DNA of 59,158 nucleotides from contig VBKF01000158.1 in assembly GCA_005888095.1 (NCBI GenBank), positions 1 through 59,158 of the forward strand, in the 5' to 3' direction. Position 1 is the first letter of the stretch. Every line of letters begins with the position of its first letter. Shown here one piece after another: positions 1 through 7,734 of this stretch. The notes below the pieces were generated by a model. It was given only the letters and a program-made list of their open reading frames with translations. It made no database searches and was not told where the DNA came from. Made by a program: the position numbers and the translations under genes. This DNA is from Deltaproteobacteria bacterium. Its GTDB lineage: Bacteria > Desulfobacterota > Binatia > DP-6.

Positions 1-356
1 CGAAGCCGGTCGAGCGCGCCGTCGGGGTGGACGGTGTCCCGGAGCTCGGAGAGCGGCGCACCCGGCCTCATCGGCAGCGAGATCTGGCGAGCGCCGTCGG
101 CCCGGCGAGGGTCGGCGTAGTCGCCGCTGAACGCGCCCCAGACGAGGCGGTGGGTCTCGCCGTCGCGGAGACGCGATCCCAGGATGCCTGGAATGACGAT
201 CACCGGGTTGCGCCAGGGTTCGTGCCGCTGGGCCGCGGCGTTGTACAGGCCGCCCAGATCAGGAAGTCGCACCGTACGCGCGCAGGCCGCGACGATGGTG
301 TGCAGGCAAACCGCAGTGAGGAGGAGCGACCTCCGGGTGGCTGAAACCGGCCGCAC
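1..356 (-). CDS. LCAT-like alpha/beta-hydrolase lipoprotein, 5' part (C-terminus off the left edge)
   Basis: The reverse strand is open from a GTG at 356 to the window edge. It begins with a short basic segment, then a hydrophobic run ending in IVAAC, which fits a lipobox and lipid-anchored export. After that comes NPVIVIPGILGSRL, the oxyanion-loop signature of lecithin:cholesterol acyltransferase-like lipases (PVILVPGxxGS). The nucleophile GxSxG, Asp and His would lie beyond the edge and cannot be checked. An AGGA about ten bases upstream of the GTG supports the start. It is divergent from the DM13 gene, sharing an 84-bp intergenic region. Family assignment rests on one motif, so the exact substrate is unknown. 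Confidence 0.7.
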   Translation of the reverse strand, partial: MRPVSATRRSLLLTAVCLHTIVAACARTVRLPDLGGLYNAAAQRHEPWRNPVIVIPGILGSRLRDGETHRLVWGAFSGDYADPRRADGARQISLPMRPGAPLSELRDTVHPDGALDRL

Positions 357-440
357 GGGAGCCGCATCCTAACACGCGACCGACTCGCGTTCGGAGAGCC
401 CGAGGCGGCGCCGACGTTCACAGGACTGGGAGGTACTCGC

Positions 441-833
441 ATGCGCAGAACCGGGATCGTCGTGCTTGCCTCGCTCGCTGCGGTGGGCCTCATGCCGATC
501 GGTAGGAGCTCCGCCGCCGGCTCCCACACCAGCGCGCCCTTCTCGGGCGTCAAGGCGAACACGGGGACCGTCACCCAATCGCAGGAGGGCGGCGAGAACG
601 TGCTGACGCTCTCGGATGACTTCAAGGTGCCCGACACTCCGGACCCTCACTGGCAGGTCGTCGACTCGAAGGGGAAGACCTACCTGCTGCAGCGGCTGCC
701 CGTGAAGGGCGACAAGGTCAACCGCAGGATCATCGTGCCTGCCTACGTGCCCGACGCGGCCAAGGTCCAGATATGGTGCGCCTTCGCCGAAACCCTGCTC
801 GGCGAGGCGGAGTTCGCATCGCCGGTGAAGTAG
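441..833 (+). CDS. Secreted DM13-domain-like protein
   Basis: A 130-residue protein with a Sec signal peptide (MRRTGIVVLASLAAVGLMPI, cleavage near SSAAG). The mature part resembles the DM13 electron-transfer domain: a GTV start, a DDFKVPDTPDPHW strand, an IIVPAYVPDAAKVQIWC segment and one conserved-looking Cys. DM13 domains are proposed to act in redox chemistry, but this is a family-level idea. GGGAGG sits seven bases before the ATG. It opens a run of secreted proteins (GlcG/HbpS-like, cupin, SMP-30-like) with 9-17 bp gaps, so it probably works in the periplasm with them. Confidence 0.65.
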   Translation: MRRTGIVVLASLAAVGLMPIGRSSAAGSHTSAPFSGVKANTGTVTQSQEGGENVLTLSDDFKVPDTPDPHWQVVDSKGKTYLLQRLPVKGDKVNRRIIVPAYVPDAAKVQIWCAFAETLLGEAEFASPVK

Positions 834-849
834 GGGAAGGACAACGCGA

Positions 850-1326
850 ATGACATCTCTCGCACGAGGCTTCCTCGCCACCGCCGTGGTCGCGTGGGCA
901 ACCGCCGCCCGCAGCGCCGAGGTGGCCGACAAGAAGGCACTCACCCTGGACGGCGCGAAGAAGGTCGCCGCCGCGGCGGCGACCGAAGCCGCGCGCAACA
1001 ATGAGGGTGCTGCCATCGCGGTCGTCGATGACGGAGGGAACCTGATGTACCTCGAGCGGATCGACGGCACCTTCGCCGCCGGCGCGCGCATCTCGATCGG
1101 CAAGGCCCGCACGGCGGCGCTGTTCAAGAAGCCGACGGCCGCCTTCGAGGACATCATCAAGAACGGTCGCACCGCGATGGTGGCCCTCGAGGACTTCACG
1201 CCGCTCCAGGGTGGCGTGCCGATCGAACTGGACGGCAAGGTGGTGGGGGCGATCGGCGTCAGCGGCGCCGCCAACCAGCAGCGGGACGAAGCGGTCGCGA
1301 AGGTCGGCGCCGCGGCGCTCAAGTAG
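850..1326 (+). CDS. GlcG/HbpS-family (DUF336) secreted protein
   Basis: A 158-residue protein with a signal peptide ending near AARSAEV. The mature domain shows the GlcG/HbpS pattern: ALTLDGAKKVAAAAATEA, AIAVVDDGGNLMYLERIDG, SIGKARTAALFKKPT, and a glycine-rich GAIGVSGA near the C-terminus. HbpS members bind haem; others are associated with glycolate or propanediol genes. Which ligand applies here cannot be read from the sequence. A GGAAGGA lies before the ATG. It is flanked by DM13-like and cupin genes in the same direction and probably shares their mRNA. Confidence 0.85.
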   Translation: MTSLARGFLATAVVAWATAARSAEVADKKALTLDGAKKVAAAAATEAARNNEGAAIAVVDDGGNLMYLERIDGTFAAGARISIGKARTAALFKKPTAAFEDIIKNGRTAMVALEDFTPLQGGVPIELDGKVVGAIGVSGAANQQRDEAVAKVGAAALK

Positions 1327-1335
1327 GAGAAGGCC

Positions 1336-1755
1336 ATGAGAGCCGTGCTCGCCCTCCTCGTCGCCGCGGCCTCGCCGTCGCTGGGCGCCGACGTCACGTA
1401 CTTCCCCGCCGATAAGGTCTCCGCGGCGTTCGCCAAAGGCACCGTGCTGTTCGACGGCGAGGGCCGGAACTACATGGTGCACGCGAGTCGCCGCGACGCC
1501 GCGGGGCAAGCCGAGGTGCACGTCAGGGACGCCGACATCATCTACGTGCTCGAGGGCTCCACGACGTTCGTCACCGGCGGCACGGTGGTCGACGGGAAGA
1601 CCACGGCGCCCGACGAGATCCGTGGCACGCGGATCGACGGCGGCGAGAGCCGCCGCCTCGGCAAGGGCGACGTCATCATCGTGCCGAACGGGACGCCGCA
1701 CTGGTTCAAGGAAGTCCAGGGGCCGGTGCTCTACTACGTCGTCAAGGTGCGATGA
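1336..1755 (+). CDS. Secreted cupin-domain protein
   Basis: A 139-residue protein with a short signal peptide (AVLALLVAAASPSLGAD). It is a single cupin barrel: motif 1 is degenerate around VHVRDADIIYVLEGSTTFVTGG, and motif 2 is GDVIIVPNGTPHWFKEV with the expected Pro-x-Gly-x-Pro-His turn. GGAGAAGG precedes the ATG by three bases. Its TGA overlaps the start of the SMP-30-like gene (ATGA), indicating translational coupling. The barrel could bind a metal or a small carbohydrate-like ligand; nothing here identifies it. Confidence 0.8.
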   Translation: MRAVLALLVAAASPSLGADVTYFPADKVSAAFAKGTVLFDGEGRNYMVHASRRDAAGQAEVHVRDADIIYVLEGSTTFVTGGTVVDGKTTAPDEIRGTRIDGGESRRLGKGDVIIVPNGTPHWFKEVQGPVLYYVVKVR

Positions 1756-3359
1756 GGACCGCCTCACTCGCCGCGACGTCCTGCGTTGTCGCCGCACTCG
1801 CTGGATCCGCCGCCGCGCTGCCCACGACGCTCGTCCGTCCCCTCGGACGCCCCGACGCGCTCGTCGACCTTCGCACCGCGGACGGCGTACACCTCGTGAA
1901 GGGAGAGTGGCGCTACGGCGACGTCAGGATCGTCGAGGTCGACGCCAAGGGTCCGGGGCCGGACTTGAAGCCGTCGGGAGCCCCGATCAAGTCCTATGAT
2001 TACACGCCCAAGGCGGGCGCGGCCGACTTCGACGACTCGGCGTGGGAGGCGGTCGAGCCGACCGCGCTCGAGGGCCGCCGCTCGACAGGGAAGGTCTGCT
2101 TCAACTGGTACCGCATCGAGGTCACCGTCCCCGAGCGCATCGCGGGGTTCGACCCGACCGGCTCCACGGTCGCGTTCGAGATCGTGATCGACGACTACGC
2201 GGAGGTCTGGCCGGACGGCAAGCTCGCGCCCGTCCTCGGCCAGACGGGGGGCGCAGTGGTCGCCGGCTTCAACGCGCCGAACCGCGTGATCATCGGGCGA
2301 AACGTGAAGCCGGGACAGAAGATCCAGCTGGCGGTCTTCGGCATGAACGGCCCGATCTCGGCGAGCCCGAACAACTTCATCTGGGTCAAGTCCGCGACGC
2401 TCGACTTCTACAAGGCGGCGGAGCCCGGCCCCAATGTTGGCGAGGTGGTGCGCCTCGATCCCGCCCTCGACGCGATCGTCCCGACGCCGGCGCGCATCGA
2501 GAAGCTCGCCGCAGGCTTCCTCTTCACCGAGGGGCCGGTCTGGGTCCGCGACGGCGGCTATCTCCTGTTCAGCGATCCCAACGACAACCGCATCTACCGC
2601 TGGACACCGGACGGCGACCTCTCGGTCTTCCGGACGAAGAGCGGCTACACGGGCCCGGACATCGCCGACTACGGCCAGCCCGGGTCGAACGGCCTCACGC
2701 TCGATCGCGAGGGCCGGCTCACCATCAACGAGCACGGCAACCGGCGCGTCACCCGTCTCGAGAAGAACGGCCAGCTCACGGTCCTCGCCGACCGCTACGA
2801 CGGCAAGCGCCTCAACAGCCCGAACGACCTCGTCTACAAGTCCGACGGCTCGCTCTATTTCACCGACCCGCCCTTCGGGCTGCCGAAGTTCTTCGACGAT
2901 GCGCGGAAGGAGCTGCCCTACAGCGGAGTCTTCCGCGTCGCCGACGGCAAGGTCCAGCTCCTCACCACGGATCTGACCGGCCCGAACGGCCTCGCCTTCT
3001 CGCCCGACGAGAAGTACCTCTACGTCGACGACTGGGACGTGAAGAAGAAGGTCGTGATGCGCTACCGCGTCGAGCGCGACGGGACGCTTTCCCACGGCGA
3101 CGTCTTCTTCGACATGACGAGCGAGCCCGGCGAGCAGGCGCTCGACGGGATGAAGGTCGATCAGAAGGGAAACCTTTACGTGTCGGGACCGGGTGGGGTC
3201 TGGATCATCTCGCCGGCGGGCAGGCATCTCGGCACGATCAAGGCGCCGGAGTTGCCCGCCAACATGGCCTGGGGCGACGAGGACGGCCGGACGCTCTACA
3301 TGACGGCGCGCACGAGCCTCTATCGCGTCCGGCTCAAGATTCCCGGCGTTCGCCGGTAA
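1752..3359 (+). CDS. Secreted SMP-30/gluconolactonase-like protein with N-terminal beta domain
   Basis: 535 residues with an N-terminal signal peptide. Residues about 40-215 form a beta-rich domain I do not recognise (VAFEIVIDDYAEVWPDG). Residues about 240-530 are a six-bladed SMP-30/gluconolactonase propeller: FTEGPVW (metal-binding Glu), FSDPNDNRIYRW, SNGLTLDREGRL, NSPNDLVYKSDGSLYFTDPP and GPNGLAFSPDEKYLYV are all present. The family hydrolyses lactones with a divalent metal. The start overlaps the upstream cupin stop (ATGA). It is about 200 residues longer than plain SMP-30 proteins because of the N-terminal domain. Confidence 0.85.
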   Translation: MRTASLAATSCVVAALAGSAAALPTTLVRPLGRPDALVDLRTADGVHLVKGEWRYGDVRIVEVDAKGPGPDLKPSGAPIKSYDYTPKAGAADFDDSAWEAVEPTALEGRRSTGKVCFNWYRIEVTVPERIAGFDPTGSTVAFEIVIDDYAEVWPDGKLAPVLGQTGGAVVAGFNAPNRVIIGRNVKPGQKIQLAVFGMNGPISASPNNFIWVKSATLDFYKAAEPGPNVGEVVRLDPALDAIVPTPARIEKLAAGFLFTEGPVWVRDGGYLLFSDPNDNRIYRWTPDGDLSVFRTKSGYTGPDIADYGQPGSNGLTLDREGRLTINEHGNRRVTRLEKNGQLTVLADRYDGKRLNSPNDLVYKSDGSLYFTDPPFGLPKFFDDARKELPYSGVFRVADGKVQLLTTDLTGPNGLAFSPDEKYLYVDDWDVKKKVVMRYRVERDGTLSHGDVFFDMTSEPGEQALDGMKVDQKGNLYVSGPGGVWIISPAGRHLGTIKAPELPANMAWGDEDGRTLYMTARTSLYRVRLKIPGVRR

Positions 3360-3373
3360 AGGAGGATCGAGTC

Positions 3374-3601
3374 ATGGCCATCGGAGTCATTCGCACGCAG
3401 ACGAATGTGATCGAGGAGACCGCGACGCGGGAGGCCGTGGCAGAGGCCATCCTGCGCTACGGCCTCGTCCTGGTCGTCGCCTGGATCGGGGCGATGAAGT
3501 TCACGGCCTACGAGGCGGCGGGCATCCAGCCGCTGGTGGCCAACAGCCCGCTCATGGGGTGGACCTACCGCTTCTTGAGCGTCCAAGCGTTCTCGAATCT
3601 C
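3374..3601 (+). pseudogene. Truncated DUF417 (YkgB-type) membrane protein, N-terminal 76 residues
   Basis: A strong Shine-Dalgarno (GGAGGA, eight bases before ATG 3374) starts a reading frame matching the N-terminal half of DUF417 membrane proteins: LRYGLVLVVAWIGAMKFTAYEA, GIQPLVANSPLMGW and [10 protein letters not shown]. Right after QAFSNL, where the family continues with further membrane helices, similarity stops. The frame then reads low-complexity residues to 3718. At the same point another frame begins matching an alpha/beta-hydrolase C-terminus. The simplest reading is a deletion fusing two genes, or an assembly chimera. About 60 per cent of the expected protein is missing. Confidence 0.75.
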
Positions 3602-3984
3602 ACCTCGATGTCCCGACGGACGACGCGGAGTTCGCCCGTGGCCAGAAGCTCGTCGCCACCACGCTCGGCTTCCACACCTTCGATCCGCCACGCGTGGAGC
3701 GTCTGTTCGGCTCGATGATCTGGAGCGCCGCCGCGTGCGCACGGAGCCGGGAGCTCATGGCAGACTGCAACGTCGCGTCGCGGCTCGGCGACATCGACGT
3801 TCCCACGCTCATCTTGACGGGCCGGTACGATTTCTTCTGTCCGCCATCGGAGGGAGCGCGGCTGCATCGCGGAATCCGGGCCTCCGAGCTGGTCCTCTTC
3901 GAGCGGAGCGGGCATTATCCTCTCGTGGAGGAGCCGGACCGTTTTCGGGCCGTAGTGCGCCGCTGGCTCGCGCAGCGCACATGA
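3602..3984 (+). pseudogene. Headless alpha/beta-hydrolase C-terminal fragment
   Basis: In the frame ending at 3984 the translation carries the last part of an alpha/beta hydrolase: [19 protein letters not shown] (acid residue Asp) followed by [16 protein letters not shown] (catalytic His). The nucleophile elbow GxSxG and all N-terminal strands are missing. The fragment begins at the junction with the truncated DUF417 gene, out of frame with it. Its TGA overlaps the msrP ATG (ATGA), so the ancestral hydrolase was probably translationally coupled to msrP. No good start codon with a ribosome-binding site is seen, so it is unlikely to be expressed as a working enzyme. Confidence 0.75.
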
Positions 3985-4964
3985 CGAAGCTCGGCAAGAG
4001 CCCTCCCGCCTCCGAGATCACGCCGGAGCCGCTGTACATGAGGCGGCGCGAGTTCGTGCGCAACGCCGTCCTCTTCACCGCGACGAGCGCCGGCGTGGGC
4101 GGGAGCCTGCTCTGGTTGATGCGAGGGGGACGGGCCGAGCGGAAGCCCGCACAATCCGCCGGCGGCGACCCCGACCTCCCCGTCGCGCGGCGCGGGGCAT
4201 ACGACACCGGCGAGCGCCGCACGCCGTACCGCGACGTCACGACCTACAACAATTTCTACGAGTTCGGGACCGACAAGGGCGACCCCGCCGAGAACGCCGG
4301 CACGCTCCGGCCGCGCCCGTGGAGGGTACGCATCGACGGCGAGGTCCACAAGCCGCAGGTCGTCGACGTCGACCAGCTGCTCGGCTGGTTCCCGCTCGAG
4401 GAGCGCGTCTACCGGATGCGCTGTGTGGAAGCATGGTCGATGGTGATCCCGTGGGTCGGATTCCCGCTCGGCGATCTCCTCAAGCGCGTCGAGCCCACGT
4501 CGCGCGCCAGGTACGTCGCCTTCACGGCGCTTCTCGATCCCGAGCAGATGCCGGGGCAGCGACGCCGCATCCTGGACTGGCCCTACGTCGAAGGGCTGCG
4601 GATCGACGAGGCGATGCACCCGCTCACGATCCTCGCCGCCGGGCTCTACGGGAAGGTGCTGCCCAACCAGAACGGCGCGCCGCTTCGCCTCGTCGTGCCG
4701 TGGAAGTACGGGTTCAAGGGCATCAAGTCGATCGTAGGGGTCCGCCTCACCGAGACGCAGCCGGCGACCACCTGGAACCTCGCCGCGGCCCGGGAGTATG
4801 GCTTCTACGCGAACGTCAACCCGGCGGTCGATCATCCGCGCTGGAGCCAGGCGACCGAGCGACGGATCGGCGAGCTGCGCCGGCGTCCGACCCTGCCGTT
4901 CAACGGCTACGCCGAGCAGGTCGCTGCGCTCTACGCAGGCATGGACCTGCGCGAGTTCTTCTAG
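3981..4964 (+). CDS. msrP: Protein-methionine-sulfoxide reductase catalytic subunit MsrP
   Basis: A 327-residue molybdopterin enzyme of the sulfite-oxidase fold that repairs oxidised methionines in periplasmic proteins. The N-terminus has a twin-arginine signal ([11 protein letters not shown], Arg21-23) followed by a hydrophobic stretch. Cys148 in [15 protein letters not shown] is the expected molybdenum ligand. [22 protein letters not shown] and the [31 protein letters not shown] tail regions are family typical. The start was chosen at 3981 because the Tat motif follows it and it forms an ATGA overlap with the preceding fragment. MsrQ follows two bases downstream. Confidence 0.95.
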   Translation: MTKLGKSPPASEITPEPLYMRRREFVRNAVLFTATSAGVGGSLLWLMRGGRAERKPAQSAGGDPDLPVARRGAYDTGERRTPYRDVTTYNNFYEFGTDKGDPAENAGTLRPRPWRVRIDGEVHKPQVVDVDQLLGWFPLEERVYRMRCVEAWSMVIPWVGFPLGDLLKRVEPTSRARYVAFTALLDPEQMPGQRRRILDWPYVEGLRIDEAMHPLTILAAGLYGKVLPNQNGAPLRLVVPWKYGFKGIKSIVGVRLTETQPATTWNLAAAREYGFYANVNPAVDHPRWSQATERRIGELRRRPTLPFNGYAEQVAALYAGMDLREFF

Positions 4965-4966
4965 CC

Positions 4967-5590
4967 ATGCGGCGCGCGCGGCCGTTGCCCTGGCTCAAGC
5001 CGGGCGTGTTCGTCGGCGCCCTCACGCCGCTGGCCGCAATCCTCCTGCGCGCCTGGCGCGGCGAGCTCGGGGCCAACCCGATCGCGCAGGCGCTCAACCA
5101 GCTCGGCCTCGTCGCGCTCGTCTTCCTCGTCGCCGCGCTCGCCTGCACGCCTCTGAAGACGTTCTTCGGCTGGACGTGGCCGATCCGGCTGCGCCGCATG
5201 CTCGGCCTCTTCGGCTTCTTCTACGGGCTCCTGCACGTGAGCACGTACACGGTGCTCGATCAGGTCCTCGACTGGCACGCGATCTGGGAGGACGTCACGA
5301 AGCGGAAGTTCATCTTCGTGGGCTTCGCCGCCTTCGTCCTGCTCGTGCCGCTCGCCGCGACCTCGACCGGCGGCGCGCTCAAGCGGCTCGGCTACGCGCG
5401 CTGGAAGCGGCTCCACCGCCTCGCCTACGTCGCGCCGCTCCTCGGTGTGATCCACTTCACCTGGCGGGTGAAGCGGGACGTGAGGGAGCCGGTCGCGTAC
5501 GCGGTCGTGCTGGGGGCGCTTCTCCTCGTGCGTCTCGGCGTGTACCTGCGCGCGCGTCTCTCCGTGCCAGCTTCCGCGGGCCGGCCGTAG
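4967..5590 (+). CDS. msrQ: Protein-methionine-sulfoxide reductase haem subunit MsrQ
   Basis: A 207-residue integral membrane protein with about six helices. It carries electrons from the quinone pool or flavin systems to MsrP. Family features are LGLFGFFYGLLHVSTYTVLD with a candidate haem His, TSTGGALKRLGYARWKRLHRLAYVAPLLGVIHF with two more His residues, and the long first helix region. The ATG is two bases after the msrP stop, so the pair forms one operon. The protein ends with a short polar tail and the next plus-strand sequence is non-coding. Confidence 0.95.
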   Translation: MRRARPLPWLKPGVFVGALTPLAAILLRAWRGELGANPIAQALNQLGLVALVFLVAALACTPLKTFFGWTWPIRLRRMLGLFGFFYGLLHVSTYTVLDQVLDWHAIWEDVTKRKFIFVGFAAFVLLVPLAATSTGGALKRLGYARWKRLHRLAYVAPLLGVIHFTWRVKRDVREPVAYAVVLGALLLVRLGVYLRARLSVPASAGRP

Positions 5591-5921
5591 TGGTAACTCC
5601 TGCAACTTCGCGCGAACCACGCCTTCCATGCCGCCGTGTCCTCGCCCTGTCACGAAACTGGCGATGCTCGGCCTCGACATCAGGGACGGCGCAGGTCCGG
5701 GCCCGGCGTTCCCAGCCACACGTGAACATCCGCCGCACGGTCGAGCGCAGCGCGACGGCTCGCACGTGTCGGCGCTAAAGCACGATCTCTGCGAAATGGC
5801 GAGAAACCGCGGTCGAGCGTGCTGATGAGGATGGCACTCAAAGGTCCGCGGCCCAGGGGCCTCACGCCCCTGGGCCGCGTTGTCGGCTGCTGATGCTAGG
5901 TGATTCTACCCGGCGTCGCGA
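5591..5921. other. Intergenic region between convergent genes
   Basis: This 331-bp stretch separates msrQ (plus) from the secreted duplicated-domain gene (minus). I see no credible coding frame in it: open frames here are short and lack ribosome-binding sites. The only structure I can support is the strong hairpin at 5848-5878, listed separately. Confidence 0.6.
5848..5878. terminator. Perfect 13-bp hairpin, probable bidirectional terminator
   Basis: GCGGCCCAGGGGC and GCCCCTGGGCCGC form a perfect 13-bp stem around the loop CTCAC. It lies between two convergent genes (msrQ ending at 5590, the minus-strand gene ending at 5922). On the minus strand a short T run (CTTTG) follows the stem; on the plus strand only GTTGT follows. 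The stem strength and position fit a shared terminator, although the U-tract is poor, so termination may be partly factor dependent. Confidence 0.7.
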
Positions 5922-6692
5922 CTAGAGCTGCACGCACTTGCCGAGGTAATACTCTCCGCTGAGCGGGTTCCCGCTCCCGTCGAGCAGCTGGAAGTAGATT
6001 CGCGGGTTGCCGCCGACGCCGCCGAGCGGCGGCTGCTTCGGGAACTGGATGCTTTGCCCCGGGGGCAGGACCTCGACGTCCACGGTCACGTCCTCGGTGC
6101 GGCTGTGCGTCCCCTGGACGTTGTTGCGGAAGATCAGCCGGGCAGTGAGCCCGCCGATCGTCAGCTGACCGTCGAACGTGATGAAGGGGCCCGGGTTGTT
6201 GGCACACGAGGCCGCGGCGACGTTCAGGACCACGTCGGTCGGCAGCGATACGTCCGTGCTGGTCCGGTTCAGACCCTGCACGCACCGGCCGAGATAGAGC
6301 TCGTCGGAGACCGGGTCGCCGGAGCCGTCGAGGAACTGAAGGTAGACGCGAGGATTCCCGCCGACACCACCTTCTGGCGGCTGCTTCGCAAAGCGGATGG
6401 TCAGACCCGACGGGATCACGACGACGTCCATGGTCACGTCTTCGACGTGGGTGTGCGTTCCCTGGACGTTGTTACGGAAGATGAACCGCCCCGAGATGCC
6501 GCCGAGGACGAGTTCGCCCTGTAGGTTGATGAAGGGGCCCGGGTTGTTGGTGCAGCTCTGGACCGTCGCTGATGTGTCCACCACGGCAGGCAGATCCACC
6601 GTGGCGCTGACGGTTGCGGCCCGGGCGGAAGCGCCGATCGGCAGCAGCCCGAGCACTCCCGCTGCGATCGGGAATCGAAGCGACGTCTGCAT
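5922..6692 (-). CDS. Secreted protein of two tandem homologous domains, function unknown
   Basis: 256 residues with a signal peptide (AAGVLGLLPIGASARAAT). The mature protein is an internal duplication of about 100 residues. Both copies contain NNPGPFI, an LxIGGLxxRxIFRNNVQGTH segment, an EDVTxDVxVxPxG strand, KQPPxGGVGGNPRxYxQxLDGSGxP and an LYLGxCVQ or YYLGKCVQ end. Each copy has two Cys (one before NNPGPFI, one in the closing GxCVQ), consistent with one disulfide per domain. I do not recognise the family. It is probably a beta-sandwich exported protein. It lies downstream of an ArsR-like regulator gene on the same strand but 452 bp away, so it likely has its own promoter. Confidence 0.8.
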   Translation of the reverse strand: MQTSLRFPIAAGVLGLLPIGASARAATVSATVDLPAVVDTSATVQSCTNNPGPFINLQGELVLGGISGRFIFRNNVQGTHTHVEDVTMDVVVIPSGLTIRFAKQPPEGGVGGNPRVYLQFLDGSGDPVSDELYLGRCVQGLNRTSTDVSLPTDVVLNVAAASCANNPGPFITFDGQLTIGGLTARLIFRNNVQGTHSRTEDVTVDVEVLPPGQSIQFPKQPPLGGVGGNPRIYFQLLDGSGNPLSGEYYLGKCVQL

Positions 6693-7144
6693 GATGACCT
6701 CCTACGTTGGCTTGGTAGCCGGTTGGTGTGGCGCGCCTGTCGGAGGCCAATCCGCAAGATAAGTGCCAGCGCGGATGATGTGGCGCGCCAGGCGTGTGCT
6801 CGACCGCGGGATCCGGGTCGTCCACACGACCGGACTCGAGTCCGCCGGAGTGGACGGTCCCGTGGCCCGTCGACCGAACATCGCATGGTGTGCCGGTACC
6901 AGTCAGAATCGGTCGGGCAACTTCGACGATCTGCGGAGGAACCCGCCCGGATTTTGGAGTTGATCTCGTGACGCCTGCGTGGTTGGGTGACCCGCTGTCG
7001 GGCTGAGAGCGTGGATGACGCACGCGAGCACACGCACGCGACGAGCGCAGCCCATCTTCGCGGCGACGCTCGCCGCCGCCTCCTTGGTGTGCGGCGCAGG
7101 ACTGCTCATGGAGAGGCTCCAGGCGCCTCCGGATGCTGCGAGGC
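6693..7144. other. 452-bp non-coding region upstream of the secreted duplicated-domain gene
   Basis: Nothing convincingly coding is seen. A plus-strand frame from 7015 has a hydrophobic start but runs antisense into the regulator gene and was rejected. The region should contain the promoter of the minus-strand gene starting at 6692, and holds the repeated 11-mer described separately. Confidence 0.5.
6727..6789. repeat. Direct repeat of TGTGGCGCGCC spaced 52 bp, possible operator pair
   Basis: The 11-mer TGTGGCGCGCC occurs at 6727-6737 and again at 6779-6789. The second copy is followed by A, making TGGCGCGCCA a perfect palindrome. The spacing of 52 bp is close to five helical turns. Both copies lie 35-97 bp upstream of the start of the secreted protein gene at 6692. 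In a GC-rich genome a GCGCGCC core is common, so this may be chance. Confidence 0.3.
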
Positions 7145-7723
7145 TCAACGCGGCACGCGGAAGAACAGGACCGACACGGCGAAGGGAATGGAGTCCTCGG
7201 TTGGGACTTCGAGTGCCAGTTTGTCGAGCCGGTCCTCGAACTCGTGGAGCGCCGCAGCTGCTGCCGGCACGGCCTCCGAAGGGAGTTCGATCTCGCGGGT
7301 GGTGAAGACGTCGTGCTCGGCGTCTTCGGGGTCAGGTTCAGCCGCATCGGCGTTGAGCCGGCGAAGGAGCTCCACGACGTACGCCAGGTTCATCGCCTGG
7401 CGCATGTCGGATGGAGCGTCGGGGCCCAGGTCGATCCACAGGTTGCGCGGGACCTCGAACAGCACCTCGGTCCCGCCCCGCTTGTGCCGCTCGGCAGCCT
7501 TCTGGGCGATCCCGGCCCGTCTGAGCGACTGGAGATGGAACTGGGCCGAGCCGAACCGGATCTTCAGCCGGCGGGCGAGCTCCGAGGCAGAAAGGGGCTC
7601 GGACCGCAACAGGTTCACCATCCGAACCCGGGTGGGGTGAGCGAGGGCTCTCATGGCGGCGAGTCCGCCGACACGGACCGGCTGACCGAGGGCGGGCTGC
7701 GGCTTCTGCCCTTCTGAAGACAT
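7145..7723 (-). CDS. ArsR-like winged-helix transcriptional regulator
   Basis: 192 residues from the ATG at 7723. The N-terminal half has an ArsR/HTH_20 DNA-binding domain: MRALAHPTRVRMVNLLRSE, LSASELARRLKIRFGSAQFHLQSLRRAGI, with the wing region ERHKRGGTEVLFEVP. The C-terminal half (about residues 110-190) is helical and resembles an effector or dimerisation region; no metal-binding Cys pair is seen, so a metal sensor is unlikely. I prefer ATG 7723 over the upstream in-frame ATG 7777 because TAGGA lies about nine bases before it and a small gene ends just upstream (7735). Targets are unknown; the secreted gene downstream on the same strand is one candidate. Confidence 0.8.
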   Translation of the reverse strand: MSSEGQKPQPALGQPVRVGGLAAMRALAHPTRVRMVNLLRSEPLSASELARRLKIRFGSAQFHLQSLRRAGIAQKAAERHKRGGTEVLFEVPRNLWIDLGPDAPSDMRQAMNLAYVVELLRRLNADAAEPDPEDAEHDVFTTREIELPSEAVPAAAAALHEFEDRLDKLALEVPTEDSIPFAVSVLFFRVPR

Positions 7724-7734
7724 CTTCGAGAGTC

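Noticed and set aside
27-344. Plus-strand frame at the left edge
   Set aside because: It is antisense to the LCAT-like lipoprotein, which has a lipobox and the PVIVIPGILGS motif; the plus frame has no domain.
1764-3227. Long open frame antisense to the SMP-30-like gene
   Set aside because: High-GC codon bias creates open antisense frames. The translation is rich in Arg/Val/Asp with no domain, and the plus-strand gene is a clear family member.
5591-5847. Possible small gene or RNA in the msrQ downstream region
   Set aside because: No start with ribosome-binding site, no conserved motif and no tRNA-like fold was found; only the terminator hairpin is supported.
7015-7305. Plus-strand frame with a hydrophobic, signal-like N-terminus
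   Set aside because: Its second half is antisense to the ArsR-like regulator and is Arg/Pro-rich. Only the first 35 residues look protein-like, and no Shine-Dalgarno is seen.
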